DNA of 5,058 nt from Eggerthellaceae bacterium (GCA_003452695.1 DMNP01000343.1:1-5058); one strand, 5' to 3'. Shown: positions 1-5,058, counted from the stretch's first letter. Notes: generated by a model from the letters alone, not told the origin. A program made the numbers and translations.

Positions 1-576
1 GGTCGACCCCGTGGCCGTCGACACGATAAGCCCGTCGCCGCGCATGCGCGCGATGCGGTCGCCCGAAACCGAGAAGTCGAAGTCCACGATGTGCCCGAGC
101 GCCCCGCGGGCGATGGCTATCTCGTTCATGGCGAAAAACGAGCGGGGCCGCCCGTTGCCGCCCTGCTCGTCGCCTTCGCATTCCACGTCGATGCGCAGGT
201 TCATGCGCGTCTCGCGGATTATCTCTCCCGAAAGCGCATCCACGATAAGCGCTATGACGCCGTCTTCGGCCTTGTTGGTCAGGAATCCCAGATGTCCGAA
301 GTTTATGCCCAGAATGGGCGTGCCCAGCACGCAGGCCAGGCGCGCGGCGCGCAGCAGCGTGCCATCGCCGCCGAGCGTGATCATCAGGTCGTAGCCGGCG
401 CCGAAGCGTTGGCGCAGCGCGGCGGCATAGGGCTCGATTGCCTCGTGGCTTTCGGGCAGCTCGTGCGTGTCCGCGCCGAAGTGGTCGATGCCCTGCGAGT
501 CCAAGTACGCGGCAATCTGGAACAGCGCGTCGATGGTCTGGGGGTTGTCCTTGTTGGACACGATGAAGATCTTCAT
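1..576 (-). CDS. nadK: NAD kinase, N-terminal 192 residues (3' end outside window)
   Basis: NAD kinase phosphorylates NAD+ to NADP+ in the cytoplasm, using ATP or polyphosphate. The minus-strand frame from the ATG at 576-574 is open for 192 codons to the window edge. It carries the family's motifs in order: GGDGTLL at residues 69-75 (Asp71 is the expected catalytic/nucleotide-site aspartate), NFGHLGFL at 92-99, the NAD-binding MNE at 150-152, and GDGLIVSTATGST at 180-192, the start of the conserved DGLIVST-TGST block. The N-terminus MKIFIVSNKDNP has the usual beta-strand start. The family is usually near 290 residues, so about a third is missing to the left. The start is supported by AGGAG at 585-581, four bases upstream. 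No other in-frame start fits better. The gene is divergent from murJ. No convincing promoter is visible upstream. Identification is secure. Confidence 0.96.
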   Translation of the reverse strand, partial: MKIFIVSNKDNPQTIDALFQIAAYLDSQGIDHFGADTHELPESHEAIEPYAAALRQRFGAGYDLMITLGGDGTLLRAARLACVLGTPILGINFGHLGFLTNKAEDGVIALIVDALSGEIIRETRMNLRIDVECEGDEQGGNGRPRSFFAMNEIAIARGALGHIVDFDFSVSGDRIARMRGDGLIVSTATGST

Positions 577-683
577 GGCGCTCCTGGGCTCTTTTCCTGT
601 ATTTGCACGCAACCGTCGGTTCGGGTGCTCGTGGCTATGGTAAACCACACGTGGCGGTTTTTCGCCGACCTGTACCGAATTTC

Positions 684-704
684 GCCATGGGCGGCGAATC
701 GGAC
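684..704 (-). repeat. Short end-fragment of the intergenic repeat (piece L)
   Basis: Read on the minus strand, this 21-bp stretch (GTCCGATTCGCCGCCCATGG plus C) matches the minus-strand end of the piece at 816-865 except for a 2-base insertion (TG) there. It lies immediately left of the plus-oriented repeat copy at 704-809. Its GCCATGGGC at 684-692 can pair with GCCCATGGC at 711-719, giving a 9-bp stem with an 18-base loop. It looks like a truncated, inverted piece of the same repeat family. Confidence 0.6.
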
Positions 705-809
705 GTTACTGCCCATGGCCCGGCCAGCGGCGGGGACGGGGAGAGGGTATTCGGGCTTGGCTTCGGCTCCGCCTTGGCATTTTTCAGGAATCGTGCCTGC
801 AGAATCGCC
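704..809 (+). repeat. Dispersed intergenic repeat, copy A (about 105 bp)
   Basis: This non-coding stretch between divergent nadK and murJ reappears on the opposite strand at 3535-3639 with roughly 80% identity by eye and almost no gaps. Blocks identical in both copies include CGTTACTGCCC at the left end, GCGGGGACGGG-type G-rich sequence in the middle, ATTCGGGCTTGGCTTC, and CTGCAGAATCG at the right end. Similarity stops sharply outside these limits. There is no transposase, and the short reading frames through it (for example 603-869) show no recognisable protein. It resembles a REP/BIME- or MITE-like intergenic element. Which class it belongs to, and whether it moves, cannot be told from two copies. 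Confidence 0.8.
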
Positions 810-815
810 CTCGCG

Positions 816-865
816 CCTCTTCCCGTCCCCGCCGCTTGCCGGGCCATGGGCGGCGACAATCGGAC
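816..865 (-). repeat. Inverted partial copy of the repeat next to murJ (piece C)
   Basis: Positions 816-851 are the reverse complement of 711-746 in copy A with 34 of 36 bases matching, separated by a 69-base loop (747-815). Beyond 851 the match to copy A stops, and the sequence continues as the counterpart of the short piece at 684-704. The arm ends about 30 bases before the murJ start codon, so any RNA begun upstream of it would carry a long GC-rich hairpin in the murJ leader. Confidence 0.8.
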
Positions 866-881
866 ATGAAGGGGAGGGGAC

Positions 882-2486
882 ATGAGCAGCGTTTCGGAAG
901 AGACGCATACCGAGGTGGCCAAGTCGACGGCGCTTATGTCGGCGGCCACGCTCATATCCCGCGTGACGGGGCTCGTGCGCACGTGGGCGATGGCGTTCGC
1001 CCTGGGAAACACCATGGTCACAAGCGCCTACCAGGTGGCCAACAACATGCCCAACGTCGTGTTCGACCTGGTGGCCGGCGGTTTGCTCGGCGCTGCGTTC
1101 ATTCCCGTGTACCTGCTGGAAAAGGAGAAGAAGGGCGCGGGCGGCGGAAACGACTTCGCGTGCAACCTGCTGAACCTTACCATCATCGTGCTCGGCGCGC
1201 TCACCTTGCTCTCCAGCGTGTTCGCGCCGCAGCTCATTGCCACGCAGACCTTCACGGTGGGGGAATTCGACGAGGTCGTGGAGCTGTCGGTGGCGTTTTT
1301 CCGCATATTCGCCTTCCAGATAGTGTTCTACGGTGTAAGCGGCATCGTCACCGCCGTGCTGAACGCGAACCGCGTGTACTTCCTGCCAGCGGTGGCCCCT
1401 GCCATAAACAACGTGCTCGTCATCGTCTCGTTTTTCGCCTACATACCGTTGTCGGCCTACGACCAGCACCTGGCCATCCTGGTGCTCGGCGTGGGGACGA
1501 CGCTCGGCGTGGCCGTGCAGGCGCTCGTCCAGATTCCGGCTCTCGTGAAGATGGGCTTCAAGTACCGGCTGCACGTGAACCTGAAGGACCCTGCGCTCGT
1601 CGAGGCGATGAAGATAGCCTTGCCGACCATGCTCTACATCGTGGGCACGCTCGTGGCGTTTTCCTGCCGCAACGCCTTTTCGCTGCAGGTGGGCGACAAC
1701 GGCCCTTCCACGTTGCTGTATGCCTGGACCTGGTACCAACTGCCCTACGGGGTGGTCGCGGTGTCGCTCTCGCGCGCGCTGTTCACCGAAATGGGCGAGG
1801 CCGTGGCCAAGGAGGACTGGCAGACCATGCGCGAGCTCGTGCGTTCGGGCATATCGGGCAACCTGCTGCTGATCATCCCGCTTGCGGGCATCATGATAGC
1901 CCTGGCCATCCCGCTCATGGAGCTGTTCCAGGCGGGCGCGTTCGGCGCGGGTGACGTCACCTACGTTTCCACCACGTTGGCCGCCTGGTTGTACAGCCTG
2001 CCCTTCTATGCGGTGCTCATGTTCATGTACAACGTGTTCGCCGCCATGCGCAAGTTCACGCGCTTCGCGGTGGTCAGCTGCGTCATGGTCGTCGTGCAGT
2101 GCGTGCTGTACTACCTGCTGTGCCGGCCCGACGTGCTGGGGCTGGTGGGCGTGCCCATTGCCGACTTGGTGTACTACGGTGCCTGCAGCATCATCCTGGT
2201 TGCCCTGTTGCGGCGCATGATCGGTTCGTTCGACCTGCGTTCGGTGGCCTGGCTCGTCGTGAGGGTGCTCGTGGCCACGGCGGTGGCGACGGTGCTGGCC
2301 TACGGCGTATCGCGCGTCATCCCGGTCGATTCCGGCATGCTCGGCGGCTTCATCCGCCTGGTCGTGGCGGGAGGCATCGGCCTGGTGGCGGCCTTCGGCC
2401 TGTGCGCCCTGTTCCGCATACCCGAAATGCGCCTCGTCACCAACCTGGTCTCGCGCGTGACTGCGCGCTTCACGTCGCGTTCCTAG
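882..2486 (+). CDS. murJ: Lipid II flippase MurJ (MviN family), 534 aa
   Basis: MurJ is a polytopic inner-membrane protein of the MOP superfamily that flips undecaprenyl-linked lipid II across the membrane for peptidoglycan synthesis. The protein is hydrophobic along its length, consistent with the family's roughly 14 helices. It has the N-terminal motif SRVTGLVR at residues 26-33 and PNVVFDLVAGGLLGAAFIPVY at 57-77, matching the family's [20 protein letters not shown] block. A YAWTWYQLPYGV segment lies at 280-291. Arg27 and Arg33 correspond to the essential Arg18 and Arg24 of E. coli MurJ. Positions matching Arg52 and Arg270 are not arginine (Phe61 and Thr283). The length is near the usual 510-550, and the C-terminal pseudokinase extension of mycobacterial MviN is absent. 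GGAGG at 873-877, four bases before the ATG, fixes the start. The gene stands alone: nadK is divergent and the nif3-family gene converges on it. Confidence 0.95.
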   Translation: MSSVSEETHTEVAKSTALMSAATLISRVTGLVRTWAMAFALGNTMVTSAYQVANNMPNVVFDLVAGGLLGAAFIPVYLLEKEKKGAGGGNDFACNLLNLTIIVLGALTLLSSVFAPQLIATQTFTVGEFDEVVELSVAFFRIFAFQIVFYGVSGIVTAVLNANRVYFLPAVAPAINNVLVIVSFFAYIPLSAYDQHLAILVLGVGTTLGVAVQALVQIPALVKMGFKYRLHVNLKDPALVEAMKIALPTMLYIVGTLVAFSCRNAFSLQVGDNGPSTLLYAWTWYQLPYGVVAVSLSRALFTEMGEAVAKEDWQTMRELVRSGISGNLLLIIPLAGIMIALAIPLMELFQAGAFGAGDVTYVSTTLAAWLYSLPFYAVLMFMYNVFAAMRKFTRFAVVSCVMVVVQCVLYYLLCRPDVLGLVGVPIADLVYYGACSIILVALLRRMIGSFDLRSVAWLVVRVLVATAVATVLAYGVSRVIPVDSGMLGGFIRLVVAGGIGLVAAFGLCALFRIPEMRLVTNLVSRVTARFTSRS

Positions 2487-2506
2487 GCGAAACTGGCCCC
2501 GCTTAT

Positions 2507-3397
2507 CTAAAGGCGCGTGGTTTCGGGAGTCGTCCAATGCGGGGATTGCTCCAGCACGTGCACGCAATCGGAAGCGATGCCCGCATCTGCGGCTGCGCGG
2601 GCAAGGACCGCGGCCAGGGGAAGTTCGCTGGCATCATGGCCGAGCTCGATTATGTTCAGTCCCGCTTGAAGGGCGTCGAGTGCCGTGTGGTAGCGAATCT
2701 CGCCGCACACGAGGCAGCTCGCACCTGCGCGCAGGCAGGCGTCCACCACGTTGCCCGCCGATCCGTTGGCCACGACGACCGTGTCGATGTCCGACGCGAA
2801 ATCGCCCCAGACCCGCGGCGTGCGCTTGAAGACAGACGTGCACCGGGCGGCCAGATGGGCCACGTCGAGCGGCGCGTCCGAGGGGCGAACGGTGCAGAGC
2901 TGGCCATATCCCTTATCGGGATCGTTTCCGCTCGGCACCAGGATGCGCTGGAAATCCAGGTTCAGCATGCTCGATAGCAGGTGCGTTGCCTCGTGGCTGA
3001 CGTCGAGCGCGGTGTGGAAGTTCACGAGCGCCACGCCGCGGCGCACGGCCTCGTACACCACGACGCCAGGTGCTGGCGCCACCTCGTAGGAAGGCGAAAT
3101 CGCCGCGGGCGGGTCCAGGAATGCGGGATGATGCGTAAGCAGCACGTTCGCGCCCGCATCGGCTGCGGCTATCACGGCATCGCGCGTTGGGTCGAGCGCA
3201 ACCGCCACCCCCTTAACGGTCGTTGCCGGATCGCCCACGAGCAGACCCGTTCGGTCCCATTCCTCGGCATCGGAGCGCGGGAAACGCGCAAGCAGCGCAA
3301 GTTCCAGCTGTCCCACGGTCAGCACCCGGTCCTGCTTCGCAATCCCGCCGCCTGCAACCTTCGCCAAATCTGTCCCCGCGCCTTCTATCGTAATCAT
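2507..3397 (-). CDS. Nif3-like dinuclear metal-centre protein (NIF3/DUF34 family), 296 aa
   Basis: This belongs to the NIF3 family (E. coli YbgI, B. subtilis YqfO), cytoplasmic ring-forming hexamers with two metal ions per subunit. The biochemical role is not firmly established; some members are annotated as GTP cyclohydrolase I type 2. Family motifs are present: WDRTGLLVGDP at residues 47-57, LLTHHP at 86-91, NFHTALD at 126-132, and CGEIRYHTALDA at 231-242 running into GHDASE at 253-258. The expected metal ligands His89, His90, Asp132, His254 and Glu258 are all retained. At 296 residues it lacks the extra central domain of the longer YqfO type. It has an N-terminal extension of about 25 residues relative to E. 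coli YbgI. The ATG is supported by AGGAGG at 3408-3403, five bases away; a GTG at residue 25 has a weaker AGGA upstream. The gene ends 20 bp from the murJ stop, with no terminator visible between them. Confidence 0.93.
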   Translation of the reverse strand: MITIEGAGTDLAKVAGGGIAKQDRVLTVGQLELALLARFPRSDAEEWDRTGLLVGDPATTVKGVAVALDPTRDAVIAAADAGANVLLTHHPAFLDPPAAISPSYEVAPAPGVVVYEAVRRGVALVNFHTALDVSHEATHLLSSMLNLDFQRILVPSGNDPDKGYGQLCTVRPSDAPLDVAHLAARCTSVFKRTPRVWGDFASDIDTVVVANGSAGNVVDACLRAGASCLVCGEIRYHTALDALQAGLNIIELGHDASELPLAAVLARAAADAGIASDCVHVLEQSPHWTTPETTRL

Positions 3398-3435
3398 AGC
3401 TACCTCCTATCGATGTTCGGACCGTCTCATCGTAT

Positions 3436-3441
3436 ATGATA
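3436..3441 (-). promoter_or_regulatory. Candidate -10 element of the nif3-family gene
   Basis: On the minus strand TATCAT (5 of 6 matches to TATAAT) lies directly next to the 19-bp palindrome. A transcript starting about seven bases downstream, near 3429, would have a leader of about 32 bases containing the AGGAGG ribosome site, a sensible length. No good -35 hexamer is seen at 17-19 bases, so the promoter may need an activator or be weak. This is inference from sequence alone. Confidence 0.45.
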
Positions 3442-3460
3442 CATTACCTCAGAGGTAATG
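3442..3460. promoter_or_regulatory. Perfect 19-bp palindrome, probable operator for the nif3-family gene
   Basis: CATTACCTC-A-GAGGTAATG is a perfect 9+1+9 inverted repeat, unlikely by chance in this GC-rich sequence and unlike its surroundings in composition. It abuts the candidate minus-strand -10 at 3436-3441 and so fills the promoter spacer position of the nif3-family gene. That placement suits a repressor operator, or a MerR-type activator acting on a 19-bp spacer. It lies over 220 bases upstream of the rpmB promoter, so control of rpmB is less likely. The regulator is unknown and no regulator gene is in the window. Confidence 0.6.
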
Positions 3461-3534
3461 CACCATCCCCCATGCGAAACCTTGCCGAACCGCGCATTTC
3501 GCGACATCTCATGCATTTTGCGCCGGGGGGTGCG

Positions 3535-3639
3535 GACGATTCTGCAGCCACAAATCCTGAAGAATCGAAGGCAAGGCTGAAGCCAAGCCCGAATCCCTCC
3601 TTCCCGTCCCCGCCGTTGGCCGGGCAAAGGGCAGTAACG
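3535..3639 (-). repeat. Dispersed intergenic repeat, copy B (about 105 bp)
   Basis: Read on the minus strand this matches copy A (704-809) from end to end at about 80% by eye, from CGTTACTGCCC (3639-3629) through ATTCGGGCTTGGCTTC to CTGCAGAATCG. It also sits between divergent genes (nif3-family and rpmB), but unlike copy A it has no inverted partner arm beside it. Flanking it at the CGTTA end is a short tandem duplication, TAACGACGCA at 3635-3644 and again at 3646-3655. Reading frames through it are short and encode no recognisable protein. Confidence 0.8.
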
Positions 3640-3687
3640 ACGCAATAACGACGCATCTGTAGACGTTAGGCGAATCCAAAAAAATGC

Positions 3688-3716
3688 TTGGTAGCGGCAA
3701 AAGCTTGTGCTATAGT
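3688..3716 (+). promoter_or_regulatory. Promoter of rpmB (-35 TTGGTA, -10 TATAGT)
   Basis: TTGGTA at 3688-3693 (4 of 6 to TTGACA) and TATAGT at 3711-3716 (5 of 6 to TATAAT) are separated by exactly 17 bases, preceded by an A-rich run at 3678-3684 that could act as an UP-like element. The local AT-richness contrasts with the rest of the window. Predicted transcription start is near 3723, leaving a leader of about 59 bases before rpmB. Confidence 0.75.
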
Positions 3717-3730
3717 TTGTTGGCTAGTTT

Positions 3731-3749
3731 GGCTTATACGGTAAAAGCC
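3731..3749 (+). other. Small hairpin in the rpmB leader
   Basis: GGCTT at 3731-3735 can pair with AAGCC at 3745-3749, with further possible T-A and A-T pairs inside, forming a short stem just downstream of the predicted start of the rpmB transcript. Such leader structures can stabilise the mRNA or serve ribosomal-protein feedback, but no L28 binding site is known to me that matches. The evidence is only base pairing. Confidence 0.3.
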
Positions 3750-3781
3750 GTGATGAATCGCTTAATATGGAGTTGATTGCA

Positions 3782-3973
3782 ATGTCTAAGATTTGTGAAA
3801 TTTGCGGGAAGAAGCCCTCTGCGGGACGCAATGTCAGCCACTCGCACCGTGTGACCAACCGCTGGTTCAAGCCCAATATCCAGAAGATCACCATTCGCGA
3901 CTCGAAAGGCCACGTGCGCAAGGCAAACGTCTGCACGCGCTGCATGAAGGCCGGCAAGGTCGAGCGCGCATAA
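3782..3973 (+). CDS. rpmB: 50S ribosomal protein L28 (bL28), zinc-binding form, 63 aa
   Basis: L28 is a small basic protein of the large ribosomal subunit. The sequence MSKICEICGKKP-SAGRNVSHSH, then TNRWFKPNIQK and KANVCTRCMKAGKV, is typical of bL28. Cys5, Cys8, Cys51 and Cys54 form two CxxC pairs, making this the zinc-ribbon (C+) type rather than the cysteine-free paralogue made under zinc limitation. The length of 63 is normal. The start at 3782 is preferred over an in-frame ATG at 3767 because GGAG at 3769-3772 lies nine bases before 3782 and would be inside the coding region for the longer form; MSKxCExCGK is also the family's usual N-terminus. It has its own promoter and is closed by a hairpin terminator, so it is probably made largely as a single-gene transcript ahead of the Asp23 and FakA genes. 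Confidence 0.97.
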   Translation: MSKICEICGKKPSAGRNVSHSHRVTNRWFKPNIQKITIRDSKGHVRKANVCTRCMKAGKVERA

Positions 3974-3996
3974 GGCCCGCCCTATAGAAGCACACG

Positions 3997-4020
3997 AAAA
4001 GCCCGCCAAGCGGGCTTTTC
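3997..4020 (+). terminator. Rho-independent terminator after rpmB
   Basis: AAAAGCCCG at 3997-4005 pairs perfectly with CGGGCTTTT at 4011-4019 across the five-base loop CCAAG. The stem starts 23 bases past the rpmB stop. The T-run is only four long before a C, so termination may be incomplete and some read-through into the downstream genes is plausible. The structure is symmetric and could act on either strand, but no minus-strand gene ends here. Confidence 0.85.
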
Positions 4021-4063
4021 TGCGTTATCGGAATTGGGGCGCGAACGCCTTCGGCCCTTGGAG

Positions 4064-4069
4064 TATACT
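4064..4069 (+). promoter_or_regulatory. Candidate -10 element for the Asp23-family gene
   Basis: TATACT (5 of 6 to TATAAT) lies past the rpmB terminator and 55 bases before the ATG at 4124. The hexamer 17 bases upstream (GCGAAC) is not -35-like, and no TG extended -10 is present, so this would be a weak or atypical promoter. Start would be near 4076. Confidence 0.4.
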
Positions 4070-4087
4070 GGGCAAGTTATGCAATGG

Positions 4088-4104
4088 ACGGGCTGCCGGC
4101 CCGT
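4088..4104 (+). other. Perfect 6-bp hairpin in the leader of the Asp23-family gene
   Basis: ACGGGC at 4088-4093 pairs with GCCCGT at 4099-4104 around loop TGCCG, between the candidate -10 and the ribosome site GGAAAGGA (4108-4115). There is no T-run after it, so it is not a terminator; it would be a GC-rich structure in the 5' leader, close to the ribosome site. Confidence 0.4.
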
Positions 4105-4123
4105 ATCGGAAAGGACGTTTCTC

Positions 4124-4471
4124 ATGGCAGAACCTATTCCGGGCAAGCTGCATGTAGCGCACGAGGTGCTGGCCGACATGGTGGGCCACGCGGCGCTCGA
4201 ATGCTATGGAGTCGTCGGCATGGGCACTCCGAACACAGCAGATGGCATCGCCAAGATTTTGCCCACTTCGCGGCTGCGGCGGGGCATCACCCTTCAGGAA
4301 ACGGACGAGGGCGTGCATGTGGACCTGTACGTGGTCATCGAATACGGCATCAACATCAATGCCGTTTCGCAGAACCTCGTGGATGCCGTCAGCTTCGCGT
4401 TGAAGGAGGTTGCGCGCGTACCCGTAGAGGGGATAGAGGTGCACGTTCAGGACGTTAAAGTGCGCATGTAG
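4124..4471 (+). CDS. Asp23/Gls24-family (DUF322, YloU-like) protein, 115 aa
   Basis: Asp23/Gls24 proteins are small soluble proteins, some of which attach to the membrane and affect the envelope stress response; the YloU branch next to FakA has no settled molecular role. The family pattern is present: an N-terminal GKLHVAHEVLADMVGHAALECYGVVGM-type helix and strand (residues 7-33), then VDLYVVIEYGININAVSQNL (about 67-86) and a C-terminal VEGIEVHVQDVKV strand. It has no signal peptide or membrane segment, and 115 residues is normal. The start at 4124 is chosen because GGAAAGGA at 4108-4115 is eight bases upstream and MAEPIPG fits the family; an in-frame ATG at 4079 and a TTG at 4034 lack ribosome sites. 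It lies between rpmB and the DAK2 gene, the same order as B. subtilis rpmB-yloU-yloV, and is probably co-transcribed with the latter. Confidence 0.9.
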   Translation: MAEPIPGKLHVAHEVLADMVGHAALECYGVVGMGTPNTADGIAKILPTSRLRRGITLQETDEGVHVDLYVVIEYGININAVSQNLVDAVSFALKEVARVPVEGIEVHVQDVKVRM

Positions 4472-4525
4472 CTGCTCAGTTTCGACCGAGCCATGTCCAA
4501 TACCTATCAGGAAGATGACTACAAC

Positions 4526-5058
4526 ATGACTGAATTCAACGGCATCGACGTGCTAAACGCGATAGTCGCGGCAAGCAAGAACCTTTCGGAGCGCAAAGAG
4601 GAGATAAACCGGCTGAACGTGTTCCCGGTGCCCGATGGCGACACCGGCACGAACATGTCGCTCACGCTGGAATCGGTGGTGAAGAACGTGCGCTCGCTGC
4701 CGCTCGGCGCTCCGGGTGCCGAGGTGCGCAAGGCCGTGACGACCGGCGCGCTCATGGGCGCCCGCGGCAATTCGGGAGTGATTACCTCGCAGATCCTGCG
4801 CGGCCTGTGCGAGGGCTCCGCCGACGCCGAGGAGCTCACTACCGAATCCGTCGACGCGGCATTCGCGCGCGCCGTCGAAGTCTCGTTCCAAGCGGTTCGC
4901 AAGCCGGTCGAGGGAACGATACTCACCGTCCTCAAGGACGCCGCTGCGGCCGCAAAGCACGCGCGCAAGAAGAAGCTCGCCGTCGAAGAGGCGCTCGACG
5001 AGATCGTCTCCGAGGCATATGCCTCCGTGCAGCGCACGCCCGACCTGCTGCCCGTCCT
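4526..5058 (+). CDS. fakA: FakA-type DAK2-domain fatty acid kinase subunit, N-terminal 177 residues (3' end outside window)
   Basis: FakA (YloV) is the ATP-binding kinase subunit that, with a FakB carrier, phosphorylates exogenous fatty acids to acyl-phosphate for phospholipid synthesis. The open frame shows the DAK2 (dihydroxyacetone-kinase-like) nucleotide site: LNVFPVPDGDTGTNM at residues 30-44, whose Asp37 and Asp39 are expected metal ligands, GARGNSGVITSQILRG at 78-93, and KPVEGTILTV at 126-135. The family is about 550 residues, so two thirds lie to the right, and the middle and C-terminal domains cannot be assessed. The start at 4526 gives an N-terminus aligned with FakA; AGGAAG at 4509-4514 is eleven bases away, rather far. 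An in-frame ATG at 4493 would add eleven residues but has no clear ribosome site. No FakB gene is in the window, so the fatty-acid role rests on family and gene order. Confidence 0.88.
   Translation, partial: MTEFNGIDVLNAIVAASKNLSERKEEINRLNVFPVPDGDTGTNMSLTLESVVKNVRSLPLGAPGAEVRKAVTTGALMGARGNSGVITSQILRGLCEGSADAEELTTESVDAAFARAVEVSFQAVRKPVEGTILTVLKDAAAAAKHARKKKLAVEEALDEIVSEAYASVQRTPDLLPV

Noticed and set aside
704..865. Insertion sequence or transposon with the 36-bp inverted repeats as its ends.
   Set aside because: The interval between the arms is only 69 bases, with no transposase and no target-site duplication; copy B lacks the second arm.
603..869. Short plus-strand frame within the nadK-murJ gap that could be called a small protein.
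   Set aside because: It lies entirely on repeat sequence; the equivalent frame in copy B differs in reading and length, so there is no sign of coding constraint.
91..885. A 264-codon plus-strand frame across nadK and the intergenic region.
   Set aside because: It is antisense to real NAD kinase motifs, then translates the repeat; no family resemblance and no ribosome site.
573..2567. A 664-codon open frame on the minus strand opposite murJ.
   Set aside because: It is a shadow of the GC-rich murJ gene: extremely His/Arg/Gly/Glu-rich, without domain or motif, and runs through the nadK leader and repeats. The plus-strand protein is clearly MurJ.
2099..2977. A 292-codon plus-strand frame spanning the end of murJ and the nif3-family gene.
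   Set aside because: It crosses two genes with clear family motifs in other frames; its translation has no recognisable domain.
704..3639. CRISPR-like array made of the repeated segments.
   Set aside because: Only two full copies, nearly 3 kb apart and in opposite orientation, with no regular spacers and no cas genes.
3427..3700. Several 60-70 codon frames on both strands around repeat copy B.
   Set aside because: They overlap each other on both strands, follow the repeat sequence, lack ribosome sites, and overlap the nif3 and rpmB promoters.
4519..5037. A 172-codon minus-strand frame opposite the FakA gene.
   Set aside because: Ser/Ala/Thr-rich shadow of the DAK2 frame, which has all its nucleotide-binding motifs on the plus strand.

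Overview
The window is GC-rich chromosomal DNA with tightly packed housekeeping genes. It probably comes from a member of the Coriobacteriia (Eggerthella/Gordonibacter/Slackia-like Actinobacteria). Three things point that way: strong G/C preference at third codon positions, a four-cysteine zinc-type L28, and a MurJ whose motifs look actinobacterial while the L28 / Asp23 / FakA gene order is the one familiar from Firmicutes. The family assignment is inference from memory; no search was run.

Layout, left to right. (1) Positions 576 to 1, minus strand: the first 192 residues of NAD kinase, running off the left edge. (2) 577-881: a divergent intergenic region largely filled by a mosaic of repeat pieces in alternating orientation, just ahead of murJ. 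(3) 882-2486, plus strand: the lipid II flippase MurJ. (4) 2507-3397, minus strand: a Nif3-family dinuclear-metal protein, convergent with murJ and only 20 bp from it. (5) 3398-3781: a second divergent intergenic region. It holds a probable nif3 promoter whose spacer is a perfect 19-bp palindrome, a second copy of the same roughly 105-bp repeat in the opposite orientation, and a good sigma-70-type promoter for rpmB. (6) 3782-3973: ribosomal protein L28, followed by a hairpin terminator. (7) 4124-4471: a small Asp23/Gls24-family protein. (8) 4526 to the right edge: the N-terminal kinase part of a DAK2/FakA-type fatty acid kinase subunit.

The genes are core functions: NADP supply, peptidoglycan precursor export, translation, and probably exogenous fatty-acid activation for membrane lipids. 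The rpmB / asp23-like / fakA order is a conserved neighbourhood, although here rpmB has its own terminator and the downstream pair appears to have its own -10 element. I see no defence system, insertion sequence, CRISPR array, tRNA or rRNA. The least explained material is non-coding: the dispersed repeat family, with a 36-bp inverted repeat in front of murJ, and the palindromic operator candidate in front of nif3.
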